From assembly GCA_964464965.1 (NCBI GenBank), contig CAYXHM010000003.1, positions 440,443 to 504,442 of the forward strand: a stretch of 64,000 bases of DNA. Direction: 5' to 3'. A program made the translations under genes and the position numbers. Positions within the stretch are counted from its first letter, which is position 1, and each line of letters begins with the position of its first letter. The DNA is from UBA5543 sp964464965 (GTDB lineage: Bacteria; Bacteroidota; Bacteroidia; Chitinophagales; Chitinophagaceae). Shown piece after piece: positions 42,575 to 50,258 of the stretch. Under the pieces are notes generated by a model. It was not told the origin of the DNA. It saw only the letters and a list, made by a program, of their open reading frames with translations, and ran no database searches.

Positions 42575-42892
42575 ATGAACAGAAACAAAAAAAACACACA
42601 AAACATGAATGCAGCATCAATGGCCGCAATCGCAATTCTTTTTCCTGGTGTCCGTACAGCTGATATAGTTAACGGTGCAAAAGAACATGGCGTTAACGTT
42701 CTCATCAAAGAGATATACGATCCCCGAAAAAATTATGCAAGATACCAAAAGAACCTGGGCCCTGTGGTAACCGGGGTGGATATAGGACTTATGTTCGTAT
42801 TTTCTGACGGTACAAGTATGCTGGCCACAGACCGCAGGGATATCAATAACGTGATGAAAAAAGTAAACCAGGTAAACGGTTGCGTTTTATAA
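42575..42892 (+). CDS. Small protein of unknown function
   Basis: 105 residues; an internal ATG at codon 11 (MNAASMAAIAIL) is an alternative start. The first half has a short hydrophobic helix, followed by GVRTADIVNGAKEHGVNVLI, then EIYDPRKNYARYQKNLGP and GLMFVFSDGTSMLATDRRD, which looks like a compact alpha/beta domain. No signal peptidase site is clear. Two small hairpins precede it. Unrecognised. It is isolated from its neighbours by more than 100 bp on each side. Confidence 0.5.
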   Translation: MNRNKKNTQNMNAASMAAIAILFPGVRTADIVNGAKEHGVNVLIKEIYDPRKNYARYQKNLGPVVTGVDIGLMFVFSDGTSMLATDRRDINNVMKKVNQVNGCVL

Positions 42893-43011
42893 GCCCCGCC
42901 TTACAGTAAAGATTATATAAGGGTTGATTTTAACCACCTGCCCGCCATTGCGGGTGGGTGGCTTTGTGCGTATATGCCGTGTATTTGTGTAACTTACGTA
43001 CATAACCATAC

Positions 43012-43806
43012 ATGATGGATACATTTAAAGATGCGAAGTTTGCACTGCTGATAGATGCGGACAATATATCATCAAAATACATAGACGCCATAATAGAAGA
43101 GAGCGCCAAATATGGCACCTGCACTTACCGCCGTATATATGGCGACTGGGCAAAGCTGCACCTGAAAAGCTGGAAAGAAGTATCGCTGAGCCATGCGCTG
43201 AACGCTGTGCAACAATACAGCTACACATCTGCCAAAAACGCTACCGACGCAGCCATGACCATAGACGCGATGGATATGCTGCACACGGCGCAGCTACAGG
43301 GTTTTATACTGGTGAGCAGTGATAGTGATTTCACCCCGCTGGCCATGCGCCTGCGCGAGGGTGGAAAAATTATCATAGGCATGGGCGAGCAGAAAACACC
43401 GGCACCTTTCAAAGCGGTCTGCAACCAGTTTATACACCTGGAAAACATACTGGGCGAGGTGACGGATGAGGACAAAGGCAGCGGGGCAGAGCCGAAAACC
43501 AAAGCGACAACGAAAAAATATGCCGAGGTGGACCGCAAAATACTGAACCTGCTGAAGGCCACCGTAAAAGACCTGGCTGATGATGATACGGGCTGGGTGC
43601 CACTGGCCAGCGCAGGCAACACATTGCTTAAGAAAAAGCCCGACTTTGACCCGCGCACCTACGGCCATAGCAAGCTGCTGCAATTCTTCCGCAACCTGGC
43701 AGAGTTTGAGGTAGAAAGCCGAAAGACGGAGAAAGGCGACAGCAACTATTTTGTCAGGATAAAAAAAGCCGGTAAAAAAACTGCGGCACCGGCACCTAAA
43801 AAATAG
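43012..43806 (+). CDS. NYN-domain RNase-like protein with OST-HTH/LOTUS domain
   Basis: 264 residues. Residues 9-145 form a NYN (PIN-like) domain with LLIDADNIS, YGDWAK, DAAMTIDAMDML and ILVSSDSDFTPLAMRLRE; the acidic residues match the metal site. After a linker, residues about 170-250 have ILNLLKATVKDLADDDTGWV and FDPRTYGHSKLLQFFRNL, the OST-HTH/LOTUS pattern, and a Lys/Ala tail. By family it is a probable RNA-binding ribonuclease of bacterial RNA metabolism. The MM start at 43012 is fixed by the immediately following domain. Confidence 0.85.
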   Translation: MMDTFKDAKFALLIDADNISSKYIDAIIEESAKYGTCTYRRIYGDWAKLHLKSWKEVSLSHALNAVQQYSYTSAKNATDAAMTIDAMDMLHTAQLQGFILVSSDSDFTPLAMRLREGGKIIIGMGEQKTPAPFKAVCNQFIHLENILGEVTDEDKGSGAEPKTKATTKKYAEVDRKILNLLKATVKDLADDDTGWVPLASAGNTLLKKKPDFDPRTYGHSKLLQFFRNLAEFEVESRKTEKGDSNYFVRIKKAGKKTAAPAPKK

Positions 43807-43852
43807 AAGCAGCGTATATTTACGATATATGTAAACTGACCTTTTTATAATA

Positions 43853-44584
43853 ATGAAACGGATACTACCTATGCTATTACTGCAGTGCCTGTGTATTACA
43901 GTGCAAGGGCAGAATCTTCTTATTGAAGCAGGAGCAGGTATTGCGGGGAATACCGGCATAAAAAACAGGGATATACGCAGCAGGGGCAAGGGGTTTGCAG
44001 CACCCGGGGTGCATATGGCCCTGATGGCTGACATGAAACGGTGGCAGGTGGGCGTTATCGGCGATGTTTACAGCATCAGGCATAGTACTTCTTTTGTGTA
44101 CGAGCAATATCTTACCCCCGATGGAGCCTATGCTACGCAATATACCAACACAGGTGTACCTGCTTTAACTATATCAGCATTAGGCAACTATAAGCTCCCT
44201 GTTGCCAAATCGGGCAGTTATGTGTTTGCAGGGCCGCGGGCAGGGGTTATACTTTTCCCGGGCAAAAATGTAGCCCTGTACGAATGGACAATGAGCAGTA
44301 CACCTGAATTTATATATGGCTTACAGGCGGGTTTTTGTACACACAGCAATGCCAGGTTTTCTACAGGCTTTATGTTGTCGTGGCAGCAATACCAAAGTAG
44401 CAAGCAACTGTCCTATGTCTCTGTCTATATGTATGAAGATGTCAATAAGATGAAGCATTATATACATACACCAATCAGTAAGTTTTTGCCCTATACGGTG
44501 AATACCTATAATGTGCAGGTATTTTTAAGATATAACCTGCACCTGGAAAAGAAGGTTAAAAAAGCAGAGCAACAGGAAGATTAA
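43853..44584 (+). CDS. Outer membrane beta-barrel protein
   Basis: 243 residues with signal peptide MKRILPMLLLQCLCITVQGQ. The rest alternates polar and aromatic residues in short strands (WQVGVIGDVYSI, YVFAGPRAGVILF, RFSTGFMLSWQQY), with the final strand YNVQVFLRYNLHLEKK. That is about eight or more strands, as in small OMP/porin-fold proteins (outer membrane beta-barrel, OprF-N/PorT-like). It is the first of a plus-strand run that continues into the small lipoproteins. Substrate unknown. Confidence 0.7.
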   Translation: MKRILPMLLLQCLCITVQGQNLLIEAGAGIAGNTGIKNRDIRSRGKGFAAPGVHMALMADMKRWQVGVIGDVYSIRHSTSFVYEQYLTPDGAYATQYTNTGVPALTISALGNYKLPVAKSGSYVFAGPRAGVILFPGKNVALYEWTMSSTPEFIYGLQAGFCTHSNARFSTGFMLSWQQYQSSKQLSYVSVYMYEDVNKMKHYIHTPISKFLPYTVNTYNVQVFLRYNLHLEKKVKKAEQQED

Positions 44585-44636
44585 GGACAGATGAAAGTTT
44601 TTTTTACCGTAACACAATGAATTATTTTTACTGCCA

Positions 44637-44873
44637 ATGAACCGGATACTACCCATACTGCTACTGTGCCTGGGTATGGCAGCATGTAAAGAAGAACGCC
44701 TGCAATGCTGGAACTGCAGCTATACCTACAGCGGCAACCTGCCCGATAGCACCGGCGATACAACACTGTGCAACCTGACCATAACTGATATAGAAATAAG
44801 GCAGGATAAAGCTTTTGATGGTGGCGCCGCGGGTTATAAAAGCTGGACGATAACCAACTGTAAGGAAAAATGA
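44637..44873 (+). CDS. Tiny CWxC lipoprotein, tandem member 1
   Basis: 78 residues. The signal MNRILPILLLCLGMAAC has lipid Cys 17, then KEERLQCWNCSYTYSGNLP. A third Cys (TTLCNLTITDIEI) and a final NCKEK complete the family pattern: lipid C, CWxC, a middle C before an E-rich helix, and NC near the end. Four Cys after the lipid anchor suggest two disulfides or a metal site (inference). Confidence 0.7.
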   Translation: MNRILPILLLCLGMAACKEERLQCWNCSYTYSGNLPDSTGDTTLCNLTITDIEIRQDKAFDGGAAGYKSWTITNCKEK

Positions 44874-44973
44874 AGACCAGGCGAATCCTGTACCCGGGAT
44901 ATAAGTTAAAATTAAAGATAGCGGCAACACAGATTGTGCAAAATGACCTATTTTAGCATTATAAATATCCCTG

Positions 44974-45204
44974 ATGCGAAAATTTTTATTTCTGGTAGTG
45001 GCCTCTGCAATGTTAGCTTCCTGTAGCAAGGAGTCTTGCTGGGAATGCGATGTGACTACCGCAGGCGGATTGAATTACAGGGAAGAATTTTGCGACCGCA
45101 GCAAAAAAGAAATACAGGAGATGCAGGACAACCCCCTTGTTACCAAAGACAACGCAGGGGAAATCATATTCAGCACCAGTTTCAGCAATTGCACCCGTAA
45201 GTAA
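44974..45204 (+). CDS. Tiny CWxC lipoprotein, tandem member 2
   Basis: 76 residues: signal MRKFLFLVVASAMLASC, then SKESCWECDVTTAGG, a middle FCDRSKKEIQEMQ and a C-terminal SNCTRK. It shares the CWxC, central Cys plus I-x-E helix and NC end with members 1, 3 and 4. It is followed after 5 bp by member 3, so the two form an operon. Function unknown. Confidence 0.7.
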   Translation: MRKFLFLVVASAMLASCSKESCWECDVTTAGGLNYREEFCDRSKKEIQEMQDNPLVTKDNAGEIIFSTSFSNCTRK

Positions 45205-45209
45205 TATAT

Positions 45210-45452
45210 ATGTACAGGCTACTCATCATTTTAATACCGGCCATGCTGGCCATGGGTTGCAGCAAAGACAGGAAAAGCTGCTGGGGCTGCGTGATGGTAT
45301 ATACCGATGGGTACGTAGCATCGTACAGGGACAGTATGATATGTGATAAAACACAGGCCGAAATAAATGACATGAAGGGCAAGGTGTATGATGCTACCGC
45401 ACAGGGCTACCGCACGGTTGAGATAAATAACTGCAGCCGCATAAGGGAATAA
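45210..45452 (+). CDS. Tiny CWxC lipoprotein, tandem member 3
   Basis: 80 residues: signal MYRLLIILIPAMLAMGC, then SKDRKSCWGCVMVYTDG, a middle MICDKTQAEINDMKG and an end NNCSRIRE. The gene is 5 bp downstream of member 2. The middle CDKT.AEI helix matches CDRSKKEI of member 2 and CEKTGIEM of member 4. Confidence 0.7.
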   Translation: MYRLLIILIPAMLAMGCSKDRKSCWGCVMVYTDGYVASYRDSMICDKTQAEINDMKGKVYDATAQGYRTVEINNCSRIRE

Positions 45453-45516
45453 CATATTTGCTATAAATATGCGATACAATGCGTTATTTTGTGGCAAAAC
45501 CCCCGGATTATACAAA

Positions 45517-45813
45517 ATGAAAAAAATATTTCTACCTCTTGCTGTAATAATTGCATTTTCTGCATGTAACAGGACACCCCGTACAGAAATTATTGACAAT
45601 AACCCCAGGCTATGCTGGTCTTGCACACAATATATCAGGACATCTGTAACCGGCCTTGATTATAAATATGTGGTGGAGAAAGACACAGTTATCTGTGAAA
45701 AAACCGGCATAGAAATGGCAGATATCATGGCGAAAAGAGATACCGGCAGAATTACCATTTCAAATTATACCATGCTGAACGTAAACAGCATTGAGGAGTG
45801 CAGCGTGCGGTAA
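45517..45813 (+). CDS. Tiny CWxC lipoprotein, tandem member 4
   Basis: 98 residues from the ATG at 45517 (MKKIFLPLAVIIAFSAC). The longer frame from 45469 was rejected because it precedes the signal peptide. After the lipid Cys comes NRTPRTEIIDNNPRLCWSC, slightly further from the anchor than in its paralogs, then VICEKTGIEMADIM and an end SIEECSVR. It converges on the dioxygenase gene, with stops 5 bp apart. Confidence 0.7.
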   Translation: MKKIFLPLAVIIAFSACNRTPRTEIIDNNPRLCWSCTQYIRTSVTGLDYKYVVEKDTVICEKTGIEMADIMAKRDTGRITISNYTMLNVNSIEECSVR

Positions 45814-45817
45814 AACA

Positions 45818-46708
45818 CTAAGCAATTTTTACAGAGGTCATAGTAAGCGAGCCTGCTACTGCTTTATCATTAAAGAAAGTGGCAGTCTCGTTTTTGCGTT
45901 GCAGGGCCAGCGCGTACAGCAGCGGGTAGTAGTGGTCGGGCGTGGGTATGGCCAGCTTTGCTGCCTTGCTCAGGCTTTCATACGCTACCAGCGCGCCATG
46001 GTCGCCATTGCCTATTTTGTCTTTAAAAATACTGTTCATCTCGTGCGCCCAGTCAAAACCATATTCCTCGTTTATCCTGCCAAAGTCTCCCCCCGGTAGC
46101 GACATCATGCCCAGGTTATGCACCATATTGCCACTGCCCATTATCAGCACGCCCTTTTTGCGCAGGGCCTGTAGTTCTTTGGCCAGGTCGTAGTGGTATT
46201 GTGGTGGTTTATTATAGTCAATGCTCAGTTGCAGCATAGGTATATCAGCATTGGGGTACATCACTTTTACCACGCTCCACGCCCCGTGGTCCAGACCCCA
46301 GTCATGGTCCAGTCCTACGCTTGTATATGTAATCAGCGAGGCGGTTTCTTTAGCCAGAGAGGGCTGCCCCGGTGCCGGGTATTCCACATCGAACAGTGCT
46401 TTGGGGAAACCTCCAAAATCGTGGATGGTTTTGGGCTTTTCCATAGCAGTGATGTGCGTACCACGCGTCAGCCAGTGGGCAGAAACTATGAGCACGGCCT
46501 TGGGTACGGGTATCTCTTTGGCCATCTGCACCCAGCGTTGGGTAAATTCGTTATCCTCGATAGCATTCATAGGTGAGCCGTGCCCTACAAACAGTACCGG
46601 CATGTATTCACCCTGTTCTTCAAGTTCATTCGTAAAATTTTTAAAAGCTGCTAAAGTGCCCATAGCTGTTACCCCTCCTAAGATTGCCAGAAATTGTTTG
46701 CGTTTCAT
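45818..46708 (-). CDS. ygiD: YgiD/LigB-type extradiol ring-cleavage dioxygenase
   Basis: 296 residues. The N-terminal MKRKQFLAILGGVTAMGTL suggests export, lacking a twin Arg. The catalytic domain has FVGHGSPMNAIEDNEFT, VSAHWLTRG, LDHGAWSVVKVMYP and the C-terminal IPTPDHYYPLLYAL. The His residues of GHGSP, SAHW, DHGAW and TPDHY are those that bind zinc or iron and act in catalysis in the 4,5-DOPA-extradiol dioxygenase family. It probably oxidises a catechol-type substrate; the physiological substrate is unknown. The possible leader peptide is unusual for YgiD proteins but recurrent in Bacteroidota. Confidence 0.85.
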   Translation of the reverse strand: MKRKQFLAILGGVTAMGTLAAFKNFTNELEEQGEYMPVLFVGHGSPMNAIEDNEFTQRWVQMAKEIPVPKAVLIVSAHWLTRGTHITAMEKPKTIHDFGGFPKALFDVEYPAPGQPSLAKETASLITYTSVGLDHDWGLDHGAWSVVKVMYPNADIPMLQLSIDYNKPPQYHYDLAKELQALRKKGVLIMGSGNMVHNLGMMSLPGGDFGRINEEYGFDWAHEMNSIFKDKIGNGDHGALVAYESLSKAAKLAIPTPDHYYPLLYALALQRKNETATFFNDKAVAGSLTMTSVKIA

Positions 46709-46815
46709 TACTGCCGTTTACCAATGTTGTAAAGGTCTTACTAATTATCGAAAACTTGTATAAGACTGTCTTATAGCTGTATAATGTAGGTACATTAATC
46801 AGTGTGTGGCAAATA

Positions 46816-46841
46816 AAACCTCCCGTGAATACGGGAGGTTT
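46816..46841 (-). terminator. Terminator-like hairpin 108 bp upstream of the dioxygenase gene
   Basis: An 11-bp perfect stem (AAACCTCCCGT / ACGGGAGGTTT) followed on the minus strand by TATTTG. It does not follow any assigned gene on that strand, so it may act as an attenuator or end a short RNA. Confidence 0.55.
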
Positions 46842-46991
46842 CAACCAGTGTACTAAAAAACAATTTTCTCTTACTCTAATTGCACAGAAAGTTTCCATGC
46901 GGGATGTATAGTTTTTTTAAGGGATAAAAAAACATTTTCTGTATCATGAAAATAGTTTTCTTAAGCCGGGGAGGGTAATAAATGACAGTTC
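46842..46991. other. Non-coding interval upstream of the orphan hairpin
   Basis: AT-rich, with no convincing ORF; an 85-codon minus frame here reads through the hairpin and was rejected. Two GTTAAC units at 11-bp spacing follow at 46992 and 47003. Confidence 0.35.
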
Positions 46992-47014
46992 GTTAACGAG
47001 CCGTTAACAAAAAG

Positions 47015-47040
47015 CCCCCAGAGGTAAAAACCACAGGGGG
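47015..47040 (-). terminator. Terminator of the 47067 gene
   Basis: A short C5/G5 stem around a 16-nt loop, followed on the minus strand by CTTTTTG, 27 nt beyond the stop. Confidence 0.6.
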
Positions 47041-47066
47041 AGTTATCTATTACAATTTAAAAACGC

Positions 47067-47630
47067 CTATTGTTGAGTAGCGGTATAAACCACATCTACC
47101 GCATATGTACCTGCAGGGTATGCAAAGCCAGGTGTGGCTTTGTATTGTACACTGAAAGTCTGGTTGCCACCACGGCTGCCATTGCTTATAAGAGATTGGT
47201 TTGCATTGGTTAAAGTAGCATAGCCCGTAGTAGTAAAGGGAGATGCTACAGCGCCGCCTGTACCGTTAGCGGTAACTTTTACACCTAATACACCGCTTAC
47301 CGGCATAGATGGTGCAGGTGTAGTAGAACCTGTATAAGAAAATTTGTCGCTGCTTGTTTTTACAGTTACAGAGAAGTTTTTGTTAGAACGTACTTTCAGC
47401 TCCTGCGCTTCGCTTTCTACGCCGTTTGCATAGTCGTTTACAGTTGTGAAGGGGATAGACACATCTGCGCCTGTTGTACTGCTGTTGCCGGTAAACGTCA
47501 GTTCTATAGCGTTGCTTAATGACAGGTTTACAGACTGGGAAGCAGAAGAAGTTTGGTTAGCCTGGTTTTGAGCGTTGGCAGCAAGACCAAGAGAAGTAAG
47601 GATAGTAACGAATAATGCGATCTTTTTCAT
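47067..47630 (-). CDS. Secreted beta-rich protein under TTAAC-array control, paralog of 47857-48534
   Basis: 187 residues from the ATG at 47630 (MKKIALFVTILTSLGLAANAQ); an upstream TTG start would add a Gln/Asn-rich stretch before the signal peptide. The mature part has LSLSNAIELTFTG, then TVNDYANGVESEAQELKVRS, then SVTVKTSSDKFSYTG and a C-terminus QTFSVQYKATPGFAYPAGTY then VVYTATQQ. This is a predicted all-beta fold resembling pilin-like or WxL/DUF4402-type surface proteins (inference). It is strongly similar to its neighbour over the whole mature region, lacking only the Gly/Asn insert. Likely extracellular or in the outer envelope. Confidence 0.7.
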   Translation of the reverse strand: MKKIALFVTILTSLGLAANAQNQANQTSSASQSVNLSLSNAIELTFTGNSSTTGADVSIPFTTVNDYANGVESEAQELKVRSNKNFSVTVKTSSDKFSYTGSTTPAPSMPVSGVLGVKVTANGTGGAVASPFTTTGYATLTNANQSLISNGSRGGNQTFSVQYKATPGFAYPAGTYAVDVVYTATQQ

Positions 47631-47675
47631 TTTGTTTGTTTGTTTGTTTGTTTGTTGTTGTTTGCTATTGTGATA

Positions 47676-47758
47676 CAAAGATGCGGCGCCCTACACTTCA
47701 GGGCAAGAAAACACGCCCGCTTAACCGTGGGTTTGCAAGCGGCTAACGACCCGTTAAC
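47676..47758 (-). promoter_or_regulatory. -7 box and four-unit 11-bp-phased TTAAC operator of the 47067 gene
   Basis: The minus strand -7 box is CATCTTTG (47683-47676). Plus-strand hexamers CTTAAC, GTTTGC, GCTAAC and GTTAAC start at 47720, 47731, 47742 and 47753, exactly 11 bp apart. The first unit starts 37 bp from the end of the -7 box, the same geometry as in the paralog. A GCCCT...AGGGC inverted repeat (47688-47704) lies between them. Confidence 0.7.
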
Positions 47759-47815
47759 AATTGCGGTATAGCTTATTATGCCCGGATGCAGGCAGGTAAA
47801 GGCTTTAAACGAAAA

Positions 47816-47836
47816 CAGCCCCCTTAAAGGGGGCTG
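47816..47836 (-). terminator. Terminator of the 47857 gene
   Basis: A 10-bp perfect stem (CAGCCCCCTT / AAGGGGGCTG) followed on the minus strand by TTTTCG, 21 nt beyond the stop. Confidence 0.8.
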
Positions 47837-47856
47837 CAGTATAAAATAAAAGGATG

Positions 47857-48534
47857 TTATTGTTGTGTTGCAGTATATACTACATCTACAGAATAGCTGC
47901 CTGCAGGGTATGCAAAGCCGGGTGTAGCTTTATACTGTACGTTGAAGGTCTGGTTGCCGCCACGGTCTGCACCTGATATGAGGGGCTGGTTGCTTGCCGT
48001 AAGGGTAGCATATTTAGACGCTGAAAAAGAACCTGCAATGCTGCCACCTGTATTGTTTGCTGTAACCTTCAGGCCCAGTACACCTGTAACCGGCATAGAA
48101 GGCACCGGTGTTGTATTGCCAGAGTAGGTAAACTTATCGGAATTTGCTTTTACAGCTACGGTAAAGTCTTTATTTGAGCTGATTTTCAACTGCTGTACAC
48201 TGCTTTCTACGCCATTGGCATAATCGTTAACTGTGATAAATGCCAGGGAAACATCTTCGCCATATGCGCTCATGTTGTCGTTAAACGTGATTTCTATAGC
48301 GTTGGACAATACCACGTTGGTAGAATGATGTGCGCCTGCGCTTTCACCACCTGTTGCGTCGCCGCCATTACCACCCCCATTGTTGCCGTTGTTATGGCCA
48401 TAGCCGTTCCCGTTACCATTCTGGCCTACATGGTTAGATGTTTTGTCCTGGCCGTTTCCGTTCCCGTTGCCTTGCGCATAGCCTGCAAGCCCGAGACTGA
48501 GAAGAAATGCAGATAATAGAATTGATTTTTTCAT
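47857..48534 (-). CDS. Secreted beta-rich protein with Gly/Asn-rich insert
   Basis: 225 residues from the ATG at 48534 (MKKSILLSAFLLSLGLAGYAQ). After the signal peptide comes a low-complexity insert of about 45 residues (GNGNGNGQDKTSNHVGQNGN...) rich in Gly/Asn/His, absent from the paralog. The domain VVLSNAIEITFND, then TVNDYANGVESSVQQLKISS, then QTFNVQYKATPGFAYPAGSY and VVYTATQQ is shared with 47067-47630. The gene follows an elaborate promoter (48565-48647). The insert may act as a flexible or sticky linker (inference). Function unknown, but probable co-regulation suggests the two form one surface structure. Confidence 0.7.
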   Translation of the reverse strand: MKKSILLSAFLLSLGLAGYAQGNGNGNGQDKTSNHVGQNGNGNGYGHNNGNNGGGNGGDATGGESAGAHHSTNVVLSNAIEITFNDNMSAYGEDVSLAFITVNDYANGVESSVQQLKISSNKDFTVAVKANSDKFTYSGNTTPVPSMPVTGVLGLKVTANNTGGSIAGSFSASKYATLTASNQPLISGADRGGNQTFNVQYKATPGFAYPAGSYSVDVVYTATQQ

Positions 48535-48564
48535 TTTGTGTTTGATTGAGTGTTTGTTGTGTGG

Positions 48565-48647
48565 CAAAGATGCAATTGCCTTTCTCTGTATGAAAGGCAA
48601 TTGGCCTGGTTAACGCCCGGTTCACAAGTGGTTAACGAGCGGTTAAC
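48565..48647 (-). promoter_or_regulatory. -7 box, 12-bp inverted repeat and four-unit 11-bp-phased TTAAC operator of the 47857 gene
   Basis: -7 box CATCTTTG (48572-48565). A perfect 12-bp inverted repeat CAATTGCCTTTC / GAAAGGCAATTG with a 7-nt spacer is at 48573-48603. Plus-strand GGTTAAC, GGTTCAC, GGTTAAC, GGTTAAC start at 48608, 48619, 48630 and 48641. Phasing and distance suit an OmpR/PhoB-type activator contacting RNA polymerase. Confidence 0.75.
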
Positions 48648-48735
48648 AATTTCCGTGGTGTATAGTTGCTGTTTTGTGGTCTGAAGTAATACCGGTGCAT
48701 TGATTAACTTTACGCCCACTTAGCACTGATATACA

Positions 48736-49782
48736 TTGAGAGCAGACTTTAGCAACGCAGACATCAACAGCCTTATTACCCATTATGTAGGTAATAAACA
48801 TACAGACAACAGTTTCTTTTACTCAGAGCAGGAAGTGGATATGGAAAACGAGGAACTGAAAAAGCAACTGATGGCTTATTTTACCATGCCCTTCAGGGAT
48901 GTGGAGGAATATTATGAATTTTACCACGAAAGTGACATCAGCCTGAACGCAGTGAACCATTTTGCAGAGAAGATATTTGATAAGCCGGAATCACTGCTGA
49001 AACATTCTGTAGCCATTGCCAAGCATTTGTTCGAGATATCGGACTCGCCCAATATAAAAAGCGGAGAGCTGCACATTGCCCATTTTTCAGGCGTACACCT
49101 GGATGGTGTGAGCATAGATACCATTGGTATTTACAAAACTGAAAACAGGGATGTGTTCTTTAACCTGGATAAAGGCTTTGAGGGATATAAGATAGATATA
49201 CAGGAAGGGCTGAACATAGATAAGATGGACAAGGGCTGTATGATATATAATACAGCAGATGGCATGATGCTATCGGCCATAGACAAAACCAACAAGAAAA
49301 ACGAGGCGCAGTACTGGAAAGACAAGTTCCTGAAGATAATGGCGAAGGCCGATGAATATCACCACACCACCGATTACCTGACGGCCACCAAAGAGTTTAT
49401 AGTAAAACAGATACCACAGGAATACGAAGTGACCAAAGCGCAGCAGGCCGACTACCTGAACAAGTCTATAGCGTTTTTTAAGAACAATGCCGAGTTTGAC
49501 GAGAAGGCTTTTGTGAGCGAAGTGTTTGAAGATAAAGACCTCATCAACTCATTTACGGGATATAAAAAAGAATATGAGCAGGAGCGTGAAATAGAATTGA
49601 GTTCAGACTTTTATATATCGGGCACGGCGGTGAAGAAATCGGCAAGGGTGTTTAAGAGTGTTATAAAACTGGACAAGAATTTTCACGTATATGTACATGG
49701 AGACCGCGACCTGATAGAAAAGGGCTATGACGAAGCGGTGGGCAAACACTACTACAAAATATACTTCGACGAGGAGACGTAA
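48736..49782 (+). CDS. NdpA/YejK-type nucleoid-associated protein
   Basis: 348 residues, start codon TTG at 48736. An in-frame TGA at 48727 excludes a longer start, and the next ATG (codon 36) would remove the conserved opening ADINSLITHYVGNKHTD. The family pattern continues with FYEFYH...-type segments (MPFRDVEEYYEFYHES), SGELHIAHFSG, NTADGMMLSAIDKTNK, YWKDKFL and a C-terminal VYVHGDRDLIEKGYDEAVGK then YYKIYF. The 37-kDa nucleoid-associated family binds DNA in the cytoplasm, with poorly known function. Full length. Confidence 0.8.
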   Translation: MRADFSNADINSLITHYVGNKHTDNSFFYSEQEVDMENEELKKQLMAYFTMPFRDVEEYYEFYHESDISLNAVNHFAEKIFDKPESLLKHSVAIAKHLFEISDSPNIKSGELHIAHFSGVHLDGVSIDTIGIYKTENRDVFFNLDKGFEGYKIDIQEGLNIDKMDKGCMIYNTADGMMLSAIDKTNKKNEAQYWKDKFLKIMAKADEYHHTTDYLTATKEFIVKQIPQEYEVTKAQQADYLNKSIAFFKNNAEFDEKAFVSEVFEDKDLINSFTGYKKEYEQEREIELSSDFYISGTAVKKSARVFKSVIKLDKNFHVYVHGDRDLIEKGYDEAVGKHYYKIYFDEET

Positions 49783-49785
49783 CCT

Positions 49786-50229
49786 TTATTTCTTTAATTC
49801 TACCAGTATCCTGCCCTGTGCTATGGGTGGTTTTGTTATGCGCTGGCTGTCCAGTGTAAAATCCATATCGTGGTAGCAATCGAGTTTTTTATCTTCCGGG
49901 CCGTCCTGCCTGTTTACATGTACGGTTATATCGTAAAGCTTATATATCCTGTCCACAGATGGCAGGTAGATGATATAGTCTTTAGGGTTGTAGGCATCGT
50001 GGCTTATGTATAGCTGGTTTACATTGCTGGGGGCAATAAAGGTATCTACTATCATAGGTTGTTTGAACCCTTTGTCAAACACCATCGCGACAATAGTATC
50101 CCATTCACTGACGCTGTATTGCTGGTTGTACAGGGCAATCTCCGGCATTTTGCATACATGCGATACTATGCGCTCTTTCTTACAGGCTGCTGCAAAAATA
50201 AGTACCAGGAACAGGTAGCGGGTTTTCAT
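49786..50229 (-). CDS. Lipoprotein of unknown function
   Basis: 147 residues: signal MKTRYLFLVLIFAAAC (lipid Cys 16), then KKERIVSHVCKMPEIALYNQ. The rest is a beta-type domain with WDTIVAMVFDKGF, NQLYISHDAYNPKDYIIYLP and a C-terminal GRILVELKK. Similar in style to the lipoproteins at 37360 and 57226 (an early Cys, then V..Y.KG/NF, 'DT' turn). It converges with the NdpA-type gene, stops 4 bp apart, and lies 29 bp downstream of the adenylate cyclase stop. Confidence 0.6.
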   Translation of the reverse strand: MKTRYLFLVLIFAAACKKERIVSHVCKMPEIALYNQQYSVSEWDTIVAMVFDKGFKQPMIVDTFIAPSNVNQLYISHDAYNPKDYIIYLPSVDRIYKLYDITVHVNRQDGPEDKKLDCYHDMDFTLDSQRITKPPIAQGRILVELKK

Positions 50230-50258
50230 ACCACTGTAACGTTTGTGCTGCTAAAATA

